The notes: generated by a model not told the origin, from the letters alone. A DNA stretch of 64,000 nucleotides from Rhodophyticola sp017644125 (GCF_042140125.1 NZ_CP159473.1); one strand, 5' to 3'. Shown: positions 16,781 through 26,418, numbered from the stretch's first letter. A program made the numbers and translations.

Positions 16781-18559
16781 TCAGAGGGGCCAGATGAGCG
16801 GAATGATGGCGCTGACCACAAGCCCGAGGCTCAATGTCAGCGGGATGCCCACCTTCATGAAATCGGTGAATTTGTACCCGCCCGGGCCATAGACCAGCAT
16901 GTTGGTCTGGTAGCCGATGGGGGTGGCGAAACTGGCCGAGGCGGCGATCATCACGGCGATGACCAGCGGCCGGGGATCGACGCCGATGGCCTGCGCCAGG
17001 CCGATGGCGACGGGCGTGACCACCACGGCGACGGCGTTGTTGGACACAAGCTCGGTCAGGATCGAGGTGATCAGGTAGATCGCCCAGACCAGCAGGAAGG
17101 GCGGCAGATCGGCCAGCCACGGGGCCAGCCCGCCTACCACCAGCGCCACCGCGCCCGTGGCCTGAAGCGCGGCGCCGATGGCGAGCATCGAGAAGATCAG
17201 CGCCAGCAGGCGGCCATCGACGGAGGCGAAGGCTTCGTCCGCGTCGATGCAGCGGGTCAGCAGCACCACCGCGACCGCGACGATCGCCAGAAGAAAGATC
17301 GGCGCGATGTTGAGTGCCGCGAGGATCACGATGCCCGCCATCGCGGCCAGTGCGATCGGCGCGTGGCTGCGGCGATAGGCGCGGGCCGACGGCTTGGAGA
17401 CATCGACGAGGTCCATATCCACCGCCAGCCGCTGGATATCCGCCGGGTCGCCCTCCAACAGCAGCGTGTCGCCCACGCGGACCACCAGATCGTCCAGTTG
17501 CCGGCCGATATTCTGGTTCCGCCGGTGCACAGCCAGCGGGTAGACCCCGTAGCGCCGGCGCAGGCGCAGCGAGCCCAGCGAGCGGCCGACCATGCCGCAG
17601 CCCGGCGTGATCAGCACCTCCACCGTCTGGGTCGCGACCGAGCTGAGCTTGTCGACCGTGCGGAGCTGCTTGTTGGCCTGCAGGCCCAGAACCTCGGACA
17701 TTTCCGTGCGCAGAACCACCCGGTCGCCGGCGCGAAGCTCCACATCGGCCATGTTCCGGCGCAAGGAGGCGTCGCCGCGCAGCACGTCGATCAGGCGCAC
17801 GCCGTCGCGGCTGAAAATGTCGACCTCGTTGACATTCTGGCCAATGAGCGCGCTGTCCTCGGGCAGGGCCACCTCGGTGAAGAATTTCATCTTGCCCCGG
17901 TTCGACAGCATATCGGCCATCGACCCGCGATCGGGCAGCAGGCGCGGCGCGATCACGCCCAGATAGAGCATGCCCCAGGCCACCACGACGAGGCCAATGG
18001 GCGTGATCTCGAAAATCGTGAAGGGTTCGAGCCCCTGCGCGCGCGCGACGCCATCGACCAGCAGATTGGTCGAGGTGCCGATGAGCGTCAGCGTGCCGCC
18101 CATGATCGCGCCATAGCTGAGCGGGATCAGCAGTTTCGAGGCCGGACGGCCGAGCGACCGCGCGATCTGCACGAAGACCGGGATCATCACCACGACGACG
18201 GGCGTGTTCGACACGAAGGCCGAACCGACGACGACAAAGGCCATCAGCGCGCCCAGCGCCACGAAGGGCCGGGTCTGGGCCTTGGCCTCCGCCAGGGCGG
18301 TGAACCGTTCAAGCGATCCGGTGCGCACCAGCGCGCCCATGGTGATGAACATCGCCGCGATGGTCCATGGCGCGGGATTGGACAGAACCGCAAGCGCATC
18401 GGCATAGGGCAGAAGCCCGGTGACCAGCAGAAGCGATACCCCCGCCAGCGCCACCACCTCCGTCGGGTAGCGTTCGCGAATGAACATCACGAACATCAGG
18501 CCCACCACCGCAAGCGTCGCGATGGCCTGGGTCTGGGCCGATAGGGTCAGGTCGATCAT
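16781..18559 (-). CDS. SLC13-family permease with RCK (TrkA-C) domains
   Basis: The 592-aa transporter has the same layout as the one at 14328-16103: N-terminal membrane block, two TrkA-C domains (about residues 215-385) and C-terminal membrane block. SLC13 loops are LIGTSTNLLVDG and ATPIGYQTNMLVYGPGGYKF. The second resembles the sulfate-type (SLT/Sac1-like) SLC13 group. The sequence differs enough from the first gene to argue against a recent duplication. The ion carried is not certain. Confidence 0.88.
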   Translation of the reverse strand: MIDLTLSAQTQAIATLAVVGLMFVMFIRERYPTEVVALAGVSLLLVTGLLPYADALAVLSNPAPWTIAAMFITMGALVRTGSLERFTALAEAKAQTRPFVALGALMAFVVVGSAFVSNTPVVVVMIPVFVQIARSLGRPASKLLIPLSYGAIMGGTLTLIGTSTNLLVDGVARAQGLEPFTIFEITPIGLVVVAWGMLYLGVIAPRLLPDRGSMADMLSNRGKMKFFTEVALPEDSALIGQNVNEVDIFSRDGVRLIDVLRGDASLRRNMADVELRAGDRVVLRTEMSEVLGLQANKQLRTVDKLSSVATQTVEVLITPGCGMVGRSLGSLRLRRRYGVYPLAVHRRNQNIGRQLDDLVVRVGDTLLLEGDPADIQRLAVDMDLVDVSKPSARAYRRSHAPIALAAMAGIVILAALNIAPIFLLAIVAVAVVLLTRCIDADEAFASVDGRLLALIFSMLAIGAALQATGAVALVVGGLAPWLADLPPFLLVWAIYLITSILTELVSNNAVAVVVTPVAIGLAQAIGVDPRPLVIAVMIAASASFATPIGYQTNMLVYGPGGYKFTDFMKVGIPLTLSLGLVVSAIIPLIWPL

Positions 18560-18580
18560 GGATGCCCCTGCGCGGCTGCC

Positions 18581-19510
18581 TCAGCGCGCATCATTCCCGA
18601 TGCCGGCACCGCCGTCCAGCACCTCTTTCGGGCGCGGCTGCACCAGAAAGAGCCCCGCGAACATGACCGCGATGGCCGCCCAGACCCAGGGGGAGTAGGT
18701 TTCGCCGAGGATCAGCTTGGCCCAGAGGATGCCGCTGCCGGTGACCAGATAGCTGACCTGCGCCGCGAAAACCGCGCCCGCGCGCCCGACCAGCCATACA
18801 TATCCCGCATAGGCGATGGCATGGAACGTGCCCAAGGCAAGGATCGCAAGGTCGGGCGTCCCGTAGGGCGGCAGCGGCGAAATCCATTGCCCGGTCATCA
18901 GCGCCAGCGGTGCGGTCAGAACGATGCCGACCAGCGAGGCGCCCAGCAAAACCTGCACCGGGTCGAGCCCTTCGGTGCCGTAGCGCGACACGAAATTGCC
19001 CTCGATCGCGTAGAAGGTGGGCGCGATCAGCGCCACGGGCAACCACCAGACCATGGCCCGGTCGGGCAGGCTCGTCTCGGGGGCCGCGATCATCACGATG
19101 GCGATGAGGCCAAGCACCAGGCCCAGAAACCGCAGGCCCGAAAACCGGTCGAGACCCCATGCCAGCGCGATGGGAAAGGCCAGCATCGGCACCAGCGAGA
19201 TGACGATGGACAAGATGCCCGAGGGCAGATGGATGGCGGCGGTATAGCTGGCGGAGTTCGGCAACAACGTGCCGATCAGCGCGATGATGACATAGAGCGC
19301 GATATGGCGCGGGCCCCGCGGCAGGCCCCGGCCCCGCAGAAGGTTGATCGTACCCAGAAGCACGGCGCCGATGACGACCTGCCAGAAGATGATGCCGAAA
19401 TGGCGGTAGCCTTCGGACACGGCGATCTTGGTCAGCGGGTGGGTGATGCCCCAGGCCGCGCCGATGCAGAGCAGAAGGCCCAGAAGCGACGCGGCATCGC
19501 GCCGTTTCAC
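18581..19510 (-). CDS. DMT-superfamily (EamA) permease
   Basis: The 309-aa inner-membrane protein has two EamA repeats and about ten membrane segments. Its start overlaps the stop of the YmdB-like gene by 4 nt (19507-19510), so it is translationally coupled to it; the SLC13 gene follows 21 bp later on the same strand. It is a different paralogue from the gene at 9978-10901. The substrate is unknown. Confidence 0.88.
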   Translation of the reverse strand: MKRRDAASLLGLLLCIGAAWGITHPLTKIAVSEGYRHFGIIFWQVVIGAVLLGTINLLRGRGLPRGPRHIALYVIIALIGTLLPNSASYTAAIHLPSGILSIVISLVPMLAFPIALAWGLDRFSGLRFLGLVLGLIAIVMIAAPETSLPDRAMVWWLPVALIAPTFYAIEGNFVSRYGTEGLDPVQVLLGASLVGIVLTAPLALMTGQWISPLPPYGTPDLAILALGTFHAIAYAGYVWLVGRAGAVFAAQVSYLVTGSGILWAKLILGETYSPWVWAAIAVMFAGLFLVQPRPKEVLDGGAGIGNDAR

Positions 19511-20325
19511 GGAACCGTCTCCTGCAGGCGGCCGCCGATGCGCACCGGCTGGATGCGGCCGGCCCTGCCTGTCCGGTCATCGGTTTCCAGATAGACGCCC
19601 GACAGGGTCGCCTCCCCGGCGGCGGGGGTGAAGCGCTCTTTCGGCATGCCGGTGATGAAGCGGCGCAGCGGCTCGGTCTTCTCCATCCCGATGACGGAAT
19701 GATAATCGCCGCACATCCCCGCATCGGTCATGTAGCCGGTGCCGCCCGGCAGGATCTGCGCGTCGCCGGTGGGCACGTGGGTATGGGTCCCCACCACGAG
19801 GCTGGCGCGGCCGTCGCAGAAATGGCCCACGGCCATCTTCTCCGATGTCGCCTCGGCGTGGATATCGACGATCACCGCCTGCGCCTGCCCGCCCATGGGA
19901 TAGGTCGCCAGCGTACCCTGCAACGCGGAAAACGGATCGTCGAAGGGGCGTTTCATGAAGACCTGGCCCAGCGCCTGGGCCACCAGCACCTTGCGCCCGC
20001 CCGCCGCATCGAACAGCCGCGCGCCCTTGCCCGGCGCGGATTTGGAGAAATTCAGCGGCCGAAGGATGCGCGGCTCGCTCTCGATGAATTGCAGCATGTC
20101 GCGCTGGTCGAACGCATGATCGCCAAGCGTCAGGCAATCGATCCCGGCGTCCAGCAGGGTTTTCGCATGCGCCGCCGACAGCCCCGCGCCCGAGGTCGCG
20201 TTTTCGCCGTTGACCACGACGAAATCCAGCCGCCAGTCTTCGCGCAGCCGGGGCACATGGGCCACCACCGCCGCTCGGCCCGCCCGGCCCATCACATCGC
20301 CCAGAAACAAACATCTCATGGGCAT
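19507..20325 (-). CDS. YmdB-family metallophosphoesterase (TIGR00282)
   Basis: The 272-aa protein carries the full metal-binding set of the family: GDVMGRAGR (residues 9-17), NGENATSGAG, GDHAFDQRD, and GTHTHVPTGD near residue 179. YmdB-type enzymes hydrolyse 2-prime,3-prime-cyclic nucleotides. It is 21 bp downstream of the 5-formyl-THF cyclo-ligase gene and overlaps the DMT permease gene, forming an operon. Confidence 0.93.
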   Translation of the reverse strand: MPMRCLFLGDVMGRAGRAAVVAHVPRLREDWRLDFVVVNGENATSGAGLSAAHAKTLLDAGIDCLTLGDHAFDQRDMLQFIESEPRILRPLNFSKSAPGKGARLFDAAGGRKVLVAQALGQVFMKRPFDDPFSALQGTLATYPMGGQAQAVIVDIHAEATSEKMAVGHFCDGRASLVVGTHTHVPTGDAQILPGGTGYMTDAGMCGDYHSVIGMEKTEPLRRFITGMPKERFTPAAGEATLSGVYLETDDRTGRAGRIQPVRIGGRLQETVP

Positions 20326-20346
20326 CGGCTTAGGGCCTGTGCCGCC

Positions 20347-20922
20347 TCACGGCAAGGGCGGTTCTGGCGGGCGGATCGTTCCCGCCTCGGTCACCACGGC
20401 GTCAAGGGGCTGGTCCGTGGGCTCCACCGGCAGGGGCGGCAATTGCTGCGCGGCGAAGGCGAAGCCCACGGCCCGGACGGGGCCGTTGGCCCGCAGGCGC
20501 GCCAGGGTCCGGTCGTAGAACCCGCCGCCATAGCCAAGCCGGTTGGCCGCCCGATCGAACCCCACAAGCGGCACGATCAGGATATCGGGCTCCAGCCAGT
20601 CGCCATCTGCCGGGATCAGGGCGCCGAACGGCCCCGGGACCATCTCCGCGGCCGGTGTCCATTCCCGGAAGCGCAGCGGTTCGCCCTTCGCCGCGATCAC
20701 CGGAACGCAGACACGGTTGCGCTCGGCAAGCGCCGTCATCGCCGGGATCGGGTCAAGCTCCGTCCGGATCGGCATGTAGCCCGAGATGACATGGCCGGAG
20801 ACCGGCCCGATCTCGGCCAGGAGCGCGGCGGTGGCCGCCAGCCCGTGACCTTCCGCGAAGGCGGCCTTGCGCGCGGCATAGGCGTCGCGGCGAAGTGCCG
20901 CTTTCTGCTCGGACAGGGTCAT
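20347..20922 (-). CDS. 5-formyltetrahydrofolate cyclo-ligase
   Basis: The 191-aa enzyme converts 5-formyl-THF to 5,10-methenyl-THF with ATP in the cytoplasm. The start MTLSEQKAALRRDAYAARKA has the family basic first helix, and the ATP/phosphate loop appears as VGFDRAANRLGYGGGFYDRT (residues about 120-139). The start at 20922 is chosen; the longer open frame upstream is GC-rich leader, which may encode an RNA. Confidence 0.92.
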   Translation of the reverse strand: MTLSEQKAALRRDAYAARKAAFAEGHGLAATAALLAEIGPVSGHVISGYMPIRTELDPIPAMTALAERNRVCVPVIAAKGEPLRFREWTPAAEMVPGPFGALIPADGDWLEPDILIVPLVGFDRAANRLGYGGGFYDRTLARLRANGPVRAVGFAFAAQQLPPLPVEPTDQPLDAVVTEAGTIRPPEPPLP

Positions 20923-20998
20923 CGGCGCGGATATCCCGGGGCTGGACGGTATCGGATCATGGACAGGAGCGTTCGCGCCGAATGCCCGGCGACGCAAC

Positions 20999-21139
20999 AA
21001 AAAACGCCCGCATGCCGGGACCGGGCCGGGCCGGATGACGGGATGACCAGGGGGCCGGCGTAGGGGAAGGACGGCCCGGCCCCGGCCACAAGGCTTTGCG
21101 AAACCGCCCGGCGCGCGGTAGGCAGGAGGGCATCGTTCC
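20999..21139 (-). ncRNA. candidate 6S RNA upstream of 5-formyl-THF cyclo-ligase
   Basis: The 229-bp leader of the cyclo-ligase gene can fold as one long rod. It has a 14-bp apical stem (21076-21089 with 21043-21058, 2-nt bulge), a stem GCCGGGC/GCCCGGC below it, an unpaired central region, and a six-U run at 20999-21004. 6S RNA (ssrS) precedes this gene in many proteobacteria, and I recall the same in Rhodobacter. I could not match a family consensus, so this rests on position and fold only. Confidence 0.35.
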
Positions 21140-21151
21140 GGGAGACACGCC

Positions 21152-21766
21152 ATGCTGAGCCTAGATCACATCGCCATCGCCACGTCCGATCTGACCACCG
21201 GCACGGCCTGGGCGGAGATGGCTTTCGGCGTGCCGCTTGAGCCCGGCGGAACCCACGCGGAGATGGGCACCCATAACCGGTTGCTGTCGCTGGGGCCCGA
21301 GGAATATCTGGAGGTCATCGCGATAGACCCCGATGGCGCGTCCCCCGGGCAGCCGCGCTGGTTCGATCTGGACCGGTTCCGCGGCCCGACCCGGCCGGGC
21401 GCGTGGATTGCCCGCGTGCCCGATCTGGATGCGGCCATGGCCGCCGCGCCCGACGGGATCGGCGTGGCCTGGTCGCTGAGCCGGGCCGATCTGCGCTGGC
21501 GGATGGCGATACCCGTGGATGGCAGGCTGCCCTTCGATGGCCTGTTTCCGGCGCTGATCGAATGGGAGGGGGCGGCCCACCCTGCCCCGCGCCTGCCCGA
21601 TCGGGGCGTGCGGCTGACCGGGCTGACCCTTGCCCATCCGCGGGCGGACGCGCTGCGCGCGGTCCTTGCCCCGCTATTCGACGACCCGAGGCTGGAGATC
21701 GTGGCCGAGGACAGCCCCTATCTGGGCCTGCGGTTCGACACCGCCCGCGGGCCGCTCGACCTGTGA
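21152..21766 (+). CDS. VOC-family (glyoxalase-like) protein
   Basis: The 204-aa protein starts LDHIAIATSDLTTGTAWAEM, the first beta-alpha unit of the vicinal-oxygen-chelate fold (Glyoxalase_3-like). His5 and Glu55 (EEYLEVIAI) are candidate metal ligands. It may be a dioxygenase or isomerase, or a metal-free binding protein. It is translationally coupled to the following GNAT gene: the GTGA overlap places that start inside this stop. GGGAGA precedes the ATG. Confidence 0.8.
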   Translation: MLSLDHIAIATSDLTTGTAWAEMAFGVPLEPGGTHAEMGTHNRLLSLGPEEYLEVIAIDPDGASPGQPRWFDLDRFRGPTRPGAWIARVPDLDAAMAAAPDGIGVAWSLSRADLRWRMAIPVDGRLPFDGLFPALIEWEGAAHPAPRLPDRGVRLTGLTLAHPRADALRAVLAPLFDDPRLEIVAEDSPYLGLRFDTARGPLDL

Positions 21767-22233
21767 TCCGCGGGGCCCGCGGCGAGGATGCCGCGGCGAT
21801 CGCGGCGATCTGGACCGATGTCATCACCGGCAGCACGGCCACCTTCACGACCGTGCCGAAAACCGCCGGCGCGGTGACCGATGCTTTGGCCGCGCAGCCG
21901 TTCTTCGTGTCGGAAACCGCGGGCGCGGTATCGGGGTTCGCCACCTATGGCGCGTTCCGGGCCGGGCCCGGCTATGCGCGGACGGCGGAGCATTCGATCC
22001 ATATCGCGCCGGCGGCGCGGGGCCGGGGCGAGGGCCGCGCGCTGATGGCCGCGCTTGAGGCGCATGCGCGGGGCCGGACCATCCATTCGATGATCGCGGG
22101 CCTCTCGGCGGAGAATGCAGCCGGGCGCGGGTTCCACGCGGCGCTGGGGTATCGGGAGGTCGCCCGTATCCCGCAGGCGGGCTGGAAATTCGGACGCTGG
22201 CACGATCTTGTGCTGATGCAGAAATTCCTCTGA
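21763..22233 (+). CDS. GNAT N-acetyltransferase (phosphinothricin acetyltransferase-like)
   Basis: The 156-aa protein begins with GTG at 21763, overlapping the VOC stop by 4 nt. The GNAT fold is shown by IRGARGEDAAAIAAIWTDVI at the N-terminus, the acetyl-CoA loop HIAPAARGRGEGRALM (residues about 79-94), and the C-terminal ENAAGRGFHAALGYREVARI of the Pat/YncA group. These enzymes acetylate small amines such as phosphinothricin or methionine sulfoximine. Confidence 0.88.
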   Translation: MIRGARGEDAAAIAAIWTDVITGSTATFTTVPKTAGAVTDALAAQPFFVSETAGAVSGFATYGAFRAGPGYARTAEHSIHIAPAARGRGEGRALMAALEAHARGRTIHSMIAGLSAENAAGRGFHAALGYREVARIPQAGWKFGRWHDLVLMQKFL

Positions 22234-22266
22234 CATCCCCGGCGGTTTCCCGCTAAAAGCGCTTCC

Positions 22267-22950
22267 ATGTCGCTTTGGACCCGCATAACGGACGCGCTCT
22301 CGGCACTCGCCAAGGGCGAAGGGCTTGGCGCGGTCTTCGACAGGCTGCGCAGCCCGCCGGAACGGTCGGTGGCCTTTACCATCGCGGTCATCGCGCTCAG
22401 CGCAAAGATGGCCAAGGCCGACGGGCTGGTGACCCGCGACGAGGTGACCGCCTTTCGCGAGGTGTTCCAGGTCCCCGCCGAGGAGGAGGAGGCGGCGTCC
22501 CGGGTGTTCAATCTGGCGCGGGAGGATGTGGCGGGGTTCGAGGAATATGCCGCGCGCATTGCGCGCATGTTCGCCGACAATCCCGCCGTCCTGTCGGACC
22601 TGATGGAGGGGCTTTTCCACATCGCCTGCGCCGACGGGGCCTATCACCCCAAGGAGGACATGTTTCTGGAACGGGTGGCGGAGATCTTCGGGATGAGCCC
22701 GCGCGATTTCACGTCCCTGCGCGCGCGCCACGTGCCCGATGCCGCCCCCGACCCGTATGCGGTTCTGGGCGTCGATAGCACCATGCCGCTGGAGGAGATC
22801 CGCGCGGTCTGGCGCAGTCAGGTGCGCGAGACCCATCCCGACAGGATGATGGGCCGGGGCGTGCCGGAGGAAGCCATTCGTCTCGCCGAGATGCGGCTGC
22901 GAAGCATCAACCGGGCGTGGGAGGAGATCTCCGCCCATCGCCGGGGCTGA
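22267..22950 (+). CDS. TerB-DnaJ domain protein (DjlA-like)
   Basis: The 227-aa protein has a helical TerB-like domain (residues about 35-145, with acidic metal-type motifs KADGLVTRDE and CADGAYHPKED) and a C-terminal J domain (about 155-220) with the HPD motif intact (ETHPDRMMGRG). It should stimulate a DnaK ATPase. Unlike E. coli DjlA, I see no N-terminal membrane anchor. It is the first of two closely spaced genes, 7 bp before the EEP gene. Confidence 0.88.
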   Translation: MSLWTRITDALSALAKGEGLGAVFDRLRSPPERSVAFTIAVIALSAKMAKADGLVTRDEVTAFREVFQVPAEEEEAASRVFNLAREDVAGFEEYAARIARMFADNPAVLSDLMEGLFHIACADGAYHPKEDMFLERVAEIFGMSPRDFTSLRARHVPDAAPDPYAVLGVDSTMPLEEIRAVWRSQVRETHPDRMMGRGVPEEAIRLAEMRLRSINRAWEEISAHRRG

Positions 22951-22957
22951 AACCGCG

Positions 22958-24004
22958 ATGCGCATCGCCACCTATAACGTGGAATGGTTCGCCAACCTGT
23001 TCGACGATGACGGCGCGCTTCTGGACGATGACGGCTGGTCCGGGCGGCAGGACGTGACCCGTTCGGCGCAGATCGCCGCACTCGGCTACGTGTTTCAGGC
23101 GCTCGATGTCGATGCGGTGCTGGTGGTGGAGGCGCCCGACAGTTCCCGCCACCGCAACGGCGCCACCGCCCTTGAGCGGTTCGCCATGCGGTTCGGGCTG
23201 CGGGCGCGGCGCGCGCAGGCGGGCTTCACCAATGACACCCAGCAGGAACTGATCCTGCTCCATGATCCCGATGTGATGGCCGCGCGCCACGACCCGATCG
23301 GTGCGGCCACCGGCAAGAAGGGCCGGGACGGCGCGCCGCGCTTCGACGGGACGTTCCGGATCGACCTCGATATCGACGCGACCGAGGATCTGGTGCGGTT
23401 TTCCAAACCGCCGCTCGAAGTGGCTCTGGACACGGCGGCGGGCGCGCTGCGCCTGATCGGGGTCCATGTGAAATCGAAGGCGCCGCATGGCGCGCGCGGC
23501 GATGACGAGCTGATGCGGATTGCCATCGCCAACCGCCGCAAGCAGCTGGCGCAGTGTATCTGGCTGCGCGCGCGTGTCGATCATCATCTGGATGCGGGCG
23601 AGCCCCTGATCCTGCTGGGCGATTTCAACGACGGGCCGGGGCTCGACGAATATGAGAAGCTCTTCGGCCGGTCGGGCGTGGAGATCGTTCTGGGCAAGGA
23701 TCTGCCCCCCGACAGGCAGCTGTTCGACCCCCATGCGCGCCGCGCGCTGCAAAGCCGGATCGCGGCCCAGCCCACGACCGCGCGGTTCTATCTGCGCGAT
23801 GAAAACCGGTTTCTGTCGGCCCTGCTGGATTACGTGATGATCAGCCCCGATCTGCGCCCGCGGGCGCGGCGCTGGCGCATCTGGCACCCGTTCGACGACC
23901 CCGATTGCTGGCGCGACGAGACGCTGGGGCGCGCGCTTCTGACCGCGTCGGACCATTTCCCGGTCGTTCTGGAGCTTGACGGGCCGGACGGCCTTTCCCC
24001 TTAA
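22958..24004 (+). CDS. endonuclease/exonuclease/phosphatase family protein
   Basis: The 348-aa EEP-fold hydrolase has the N-terminal ATYNVEWFANLF, GVHVKSKAPHG (catalytic His region), the nucleophile-activating LILLGDFNDGPG (residues about 212-223) and C-terminal TASDHFPVVLELD. These are the four Mg-dependent phosphodiesterase/phosphatase motifs. There is no signal peptide, so it is likely cytoplasmic. The substrate could be nucleic acid or a phospholipid head group. Confidence 0.85.
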   Translation: MRIATYNVEWFANLFDDDGALLDDDGWSGRQDVTRSAQIAALGYVFQALDVDAVLVVEAPDSSRHRNGATALERFAMRFGLRARRAQAGFTNDTQQELILLHDPDVMAARHDPIGAATGKKGRDGAPRFDGTFRIDLDIDATEDLVRFSKPPLEVALDTAAGALRLIGVHVKSKAPHGARGDDELMRIAIANRRKQLAQCIWLRARVDHHLDAGEPLILLGDFNDGPGLDEYEKLFGRSGVEIVLGKDLPPDRQLFDPHARRALQSRIAAQPTTARFYLRDENRFLSALLDYVMISPDLRPRARRWRIWHPFDDPDCWRDETLGRALLTASDHFPVVLELDGPDGLSP

Positions 24005-24035
24005 ATCACGCCGTGAAGTGCCCTATATCGAGGTC

Positions 24036-24398
24036 ATGAAACAGCTCGCCCCCGCCGCCCTCGTCGCCCTGAGCCTCCTTGCCGCGCCCGCCCCCGCCCT
24101 CGCGCAGGACGGCGCGGAGCCCGAGAGCGGCTTTCGCGAAGGTCTTGATCTCTTCGCGCGGGGCGCGGAGCTGATCCTTGAAGGGCTGCGCGAGGAAATG
24201 GAGCCGATGCTGGAGGAGATCCAGCCCTTCCTGGAAGAGGAGATGCTGCCCTTCATGCAGGGTCTGGCCGATGCGATGGACGACATGACCGCCTATCATC
24301 CGCCCGAACGCCTGCCCAACGGGGATATCATCATCCGCCGCCGCGACGACATGCCCGTTCTGCCCGAACCGGGCGAAGGCGGCGAGGTGGAGCTTTAG
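24036..24398 (+). CDS. secreted acidic helical protein, 120 aa
   Basis: A signal peptide (MKQLAPAALVALSLLAAPAP then ALAQ) precedes a very acidic amphipathic helical region (residues about 25-85, many Glu and Met) and a conserved-looking LPNGDIIIRRR stretch. Similar Rhodobacterales proteins are often labelled AAA+ ATPase, but no P-loop is present, so that label would be wrong. Function is unknown, probably periplasmic. The ATG at 24036 is the one in front of the signal peptide. Confidence 0.75.
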   Translation: MKQLAPAALVALSLLAAPAPALAQDGAEPESGFREGLDLFARGAELILEGLREEMEPMLEEIQPFLEEEMLPFMQGLADAMDDMTAYHPPERLPNGDIIIRRRDDMPVLPEPGEGGEVEL

Positions 24399-24531
24399 GC
24401 CACGCCGCCGCATCCCCGGACGGACCGGGTGCCGGGCCGCCCGCGGGGACGAATTGCGCCCGGAGGGGTTGAGGCTCAACCCCCGCTGGCTCATATCAGG
24501 GGGGAACGCGATCCAGCCCCGAGGTTTTCCG

Positions 24532-26358
24532 ATGCGCCTGCCCCTGCCCGCCCCTGCCCGCGATGCCGCCGCCGATACCGGGGGCGCGCCCCTGGGTGAC
24601 CTGCCGGAATGGGATCTCAGCGATCTCTACACCGCGCAGGATGCACCCGAACTGGCTCGCGACATGGGCTGGCTGGAGGGCGAATGCGCCGATTTCGCCG
24701 CGACCTATGAGGGCAAGCTGGCCGGGCTGAGCCCCGACGAGATGCTCGATTGCGTGCTGCGCTACGAAAAGATCGATCTGGTGAGCGAGCGGATCATGTC
24801 CTTCGCGGGCCTGCGCTACTACCAGCACACCACCGATCCGGCGCGGGCGAAATTCATGTCCGATTGTCAGGACAGGATCACCGCCTTTACCACGCCGCTG
24901 GTCTTTTTCTCTCTGGAATTCAACCGGATCAGCGATGACACCTACGAAGCGCTGATGGCCGGGAATGCCGATCTGGCGCGCTACCGCCCGGTTTTCGACC
25001 GGATGCGGGCGATGAAACCCTATCAGCTTTCCGATGAGCTGGAGCGGTTTCTGCACGACCAGTCCACCGTTGGCGCGGCGGCTTGGAACAAGCTCTTCGA
25101 CGAAACCATCGCGGGGCTCGGTTTCGGTGTGGAGGGCGAACGCCTTGGCATCGAGGCGACGCTGAACCTGCTGACCGACCAGGACCGGGCCCGGCGCGAG
25201 GCGGGTGCGCGGGCGCTTGTCGCGACCTTCCAGACCCGGCTGGGCCTGTTCGCGCGGGTGCACAACACGCTTGCCAAGGAAAAGGAGATCGAGGATCGCT
25301 GGCGCAAGCTGCCCAGCCCGCAGGCGGGCCGCCATCTGGCGAACCATGTGGAACCCGAAGTGGTCGAGGCGCTGAGAAATGCGGTGGTCGCCGCCTATCC
25401 GCGCCTGTCCCACCGCTATTACGCGCTGAAGGCCAAATGGCTGGGGCTGGAGACGCTGGAGGTCTGGGACCGCAACGCGCCCCTGCCGATGGAGGATACC
25501 CGGCTGGTGAACTGGGAGGAGGCCCGCGCGACCGTGACCGATGCCTATGCCGCGTTCGACCCGCGCCTGGCCGATCTGGCGGAGCCGTTTTTCACCGATG
25601 GCTGGATCGATGCGGCGGTGAAGGACGGCAAGGCGCCCGGGGCCTTCGCCCATCCCACCGTGGTCGACGTTCATCCCTATGTGATGCTGAACTATCTCGG
25701 GAAACCCCGCGATGTCATGACCCTTGCCCATGAACTGGGCCATGGCGTGCATCAGTGGCTGGCGGCCGGGCAAGGCGAATTGCTGTCCTCCACCCCGCTG
25801 ACGCTGGCCGAGACCGCAAGCGTTTTCGGCGAGATGCTGACCTTCCGCAAACTGCTCGACGCCGCCGAAACGCCGGAGCAGAAGAAGGTGCTGCTGGCAG
25901 GCAAGGTGGAGGACATGATCAACACCGTGGTGCGCCAGATCGCGTTTTACGATTTCGAGTGCAAGCTGCATGACGCGCGGCGCGAGGGCGAGTTGACGCC
26001 CGACGATATCAACGCGCTCTGGATGTCGGTGCAGGCGGAATCGCTGGGGCCGGTGTTCAATTTCATGGAAGGCTACGAGACCTTCTGGGCCTATATCCCG
26101 CATTTCGTTCATTCGCCCTTCTACGTCTACGCCTATGCCTTCGGCGACGGGTTGGTGAACGCGCTTTATGCGGTCTATGCGGAGGGCGAGCCGGGCTTTC
26201 AGGAGAAGTATTTCGAGATGCTGAAGGCCGGCGGATCGAAGCACCACAAGGAGCTTCTGGCCCCCTTCGGACTGGATGCGAGCGACCCGGCCTTCTGGGA
26301 CAAGGGATTGAGTATGATTGAGGGCTTCATCGACGAACTGGAGGCGATGGAGGGGTGA
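24532..26358 (+). CDS. pepF: M3-family oligoendopeptidase F
   Basis: The 608-aa zinc metallopeptidase has the HExxH motif in TLAHELGHGVHQWLA (residues about 397-411) and the downstream Glu in LAETASVFGEM, as in oligoendopeptidase F/PepF of family M3B. It degrades short peptides in the cytoplasm. The start at 24532 was chosen over a non-homologous upstream extension. A short helical membrane gene follows after 60 bp. Confidence 0.93.
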   Translation: MRLPLPAPARDAAADTGGAPLGDLPEWDLSDLYTAQDAPELARDMGWLEGECADFAATYEGKLAGLSPDEMLDCVLRYEKIDLVSERIMSFAGLRYYQHTTDPARAKFMSDCQDRITAFTTPLVFFSLEFNRISDDTYEALMAGNADLARYRPVFDRMRAMKPYQLSDELERFLHDQSTVGAAAWNKLFDETIAGLGFGVEGERLGIEATLNLLTDQDRARREAGARALVATFQTRLGLFARVHNTLAKEKEIEDRWRKLPSPQAGRHLANHVEPEVVEALRNAVVAAYPRLSHRYYALKAKWLGLETLEVWDRNAPLPMEDTRLVNWEEARATVTDAYAAFDPRLADLAEPFFTDGWIDAAVKDGKAPGAFAHPTVVDVHPYVMLNYLGKPRDVMTLAHELGHGVHQWLAAGQGELLSSTPLTLAETASVFGEMLTFRKLLDAAETPEQKKVLLAGKVEDMINTVVRQIAFYDFECKLHDARREGELTPDDINALWMSVQAESLGPVFNFMEGYETFWAYIPHFVHSPFYVYAYAFGDGLVNALYAVYAEGEPGFQEKYFEMLKAGGSKHHKELLAPFGLDASDPAFWDKGLSMIEGFIDELEAMEG

Positions 26359-26418
26359 GCCGCGTCCCGGAACGGCGTGACCGGCGCCTTTCCGGCCTGC
26401 GCGGACCGGGCTGCCTCC

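Noticed and set aside
16565..18544. A 659-codon plus-strand frame opposite the second SLC13 gene
   Set aside because: His/Asp/Arg-rich antisense shadow; the minus-strand frame has clear membrane segments and motifs.
24036..24398. AAA+ ATPase label often given to similar proteins
   Set aside because: No Walker A or B motif is present; it is a short secreted helical protein.
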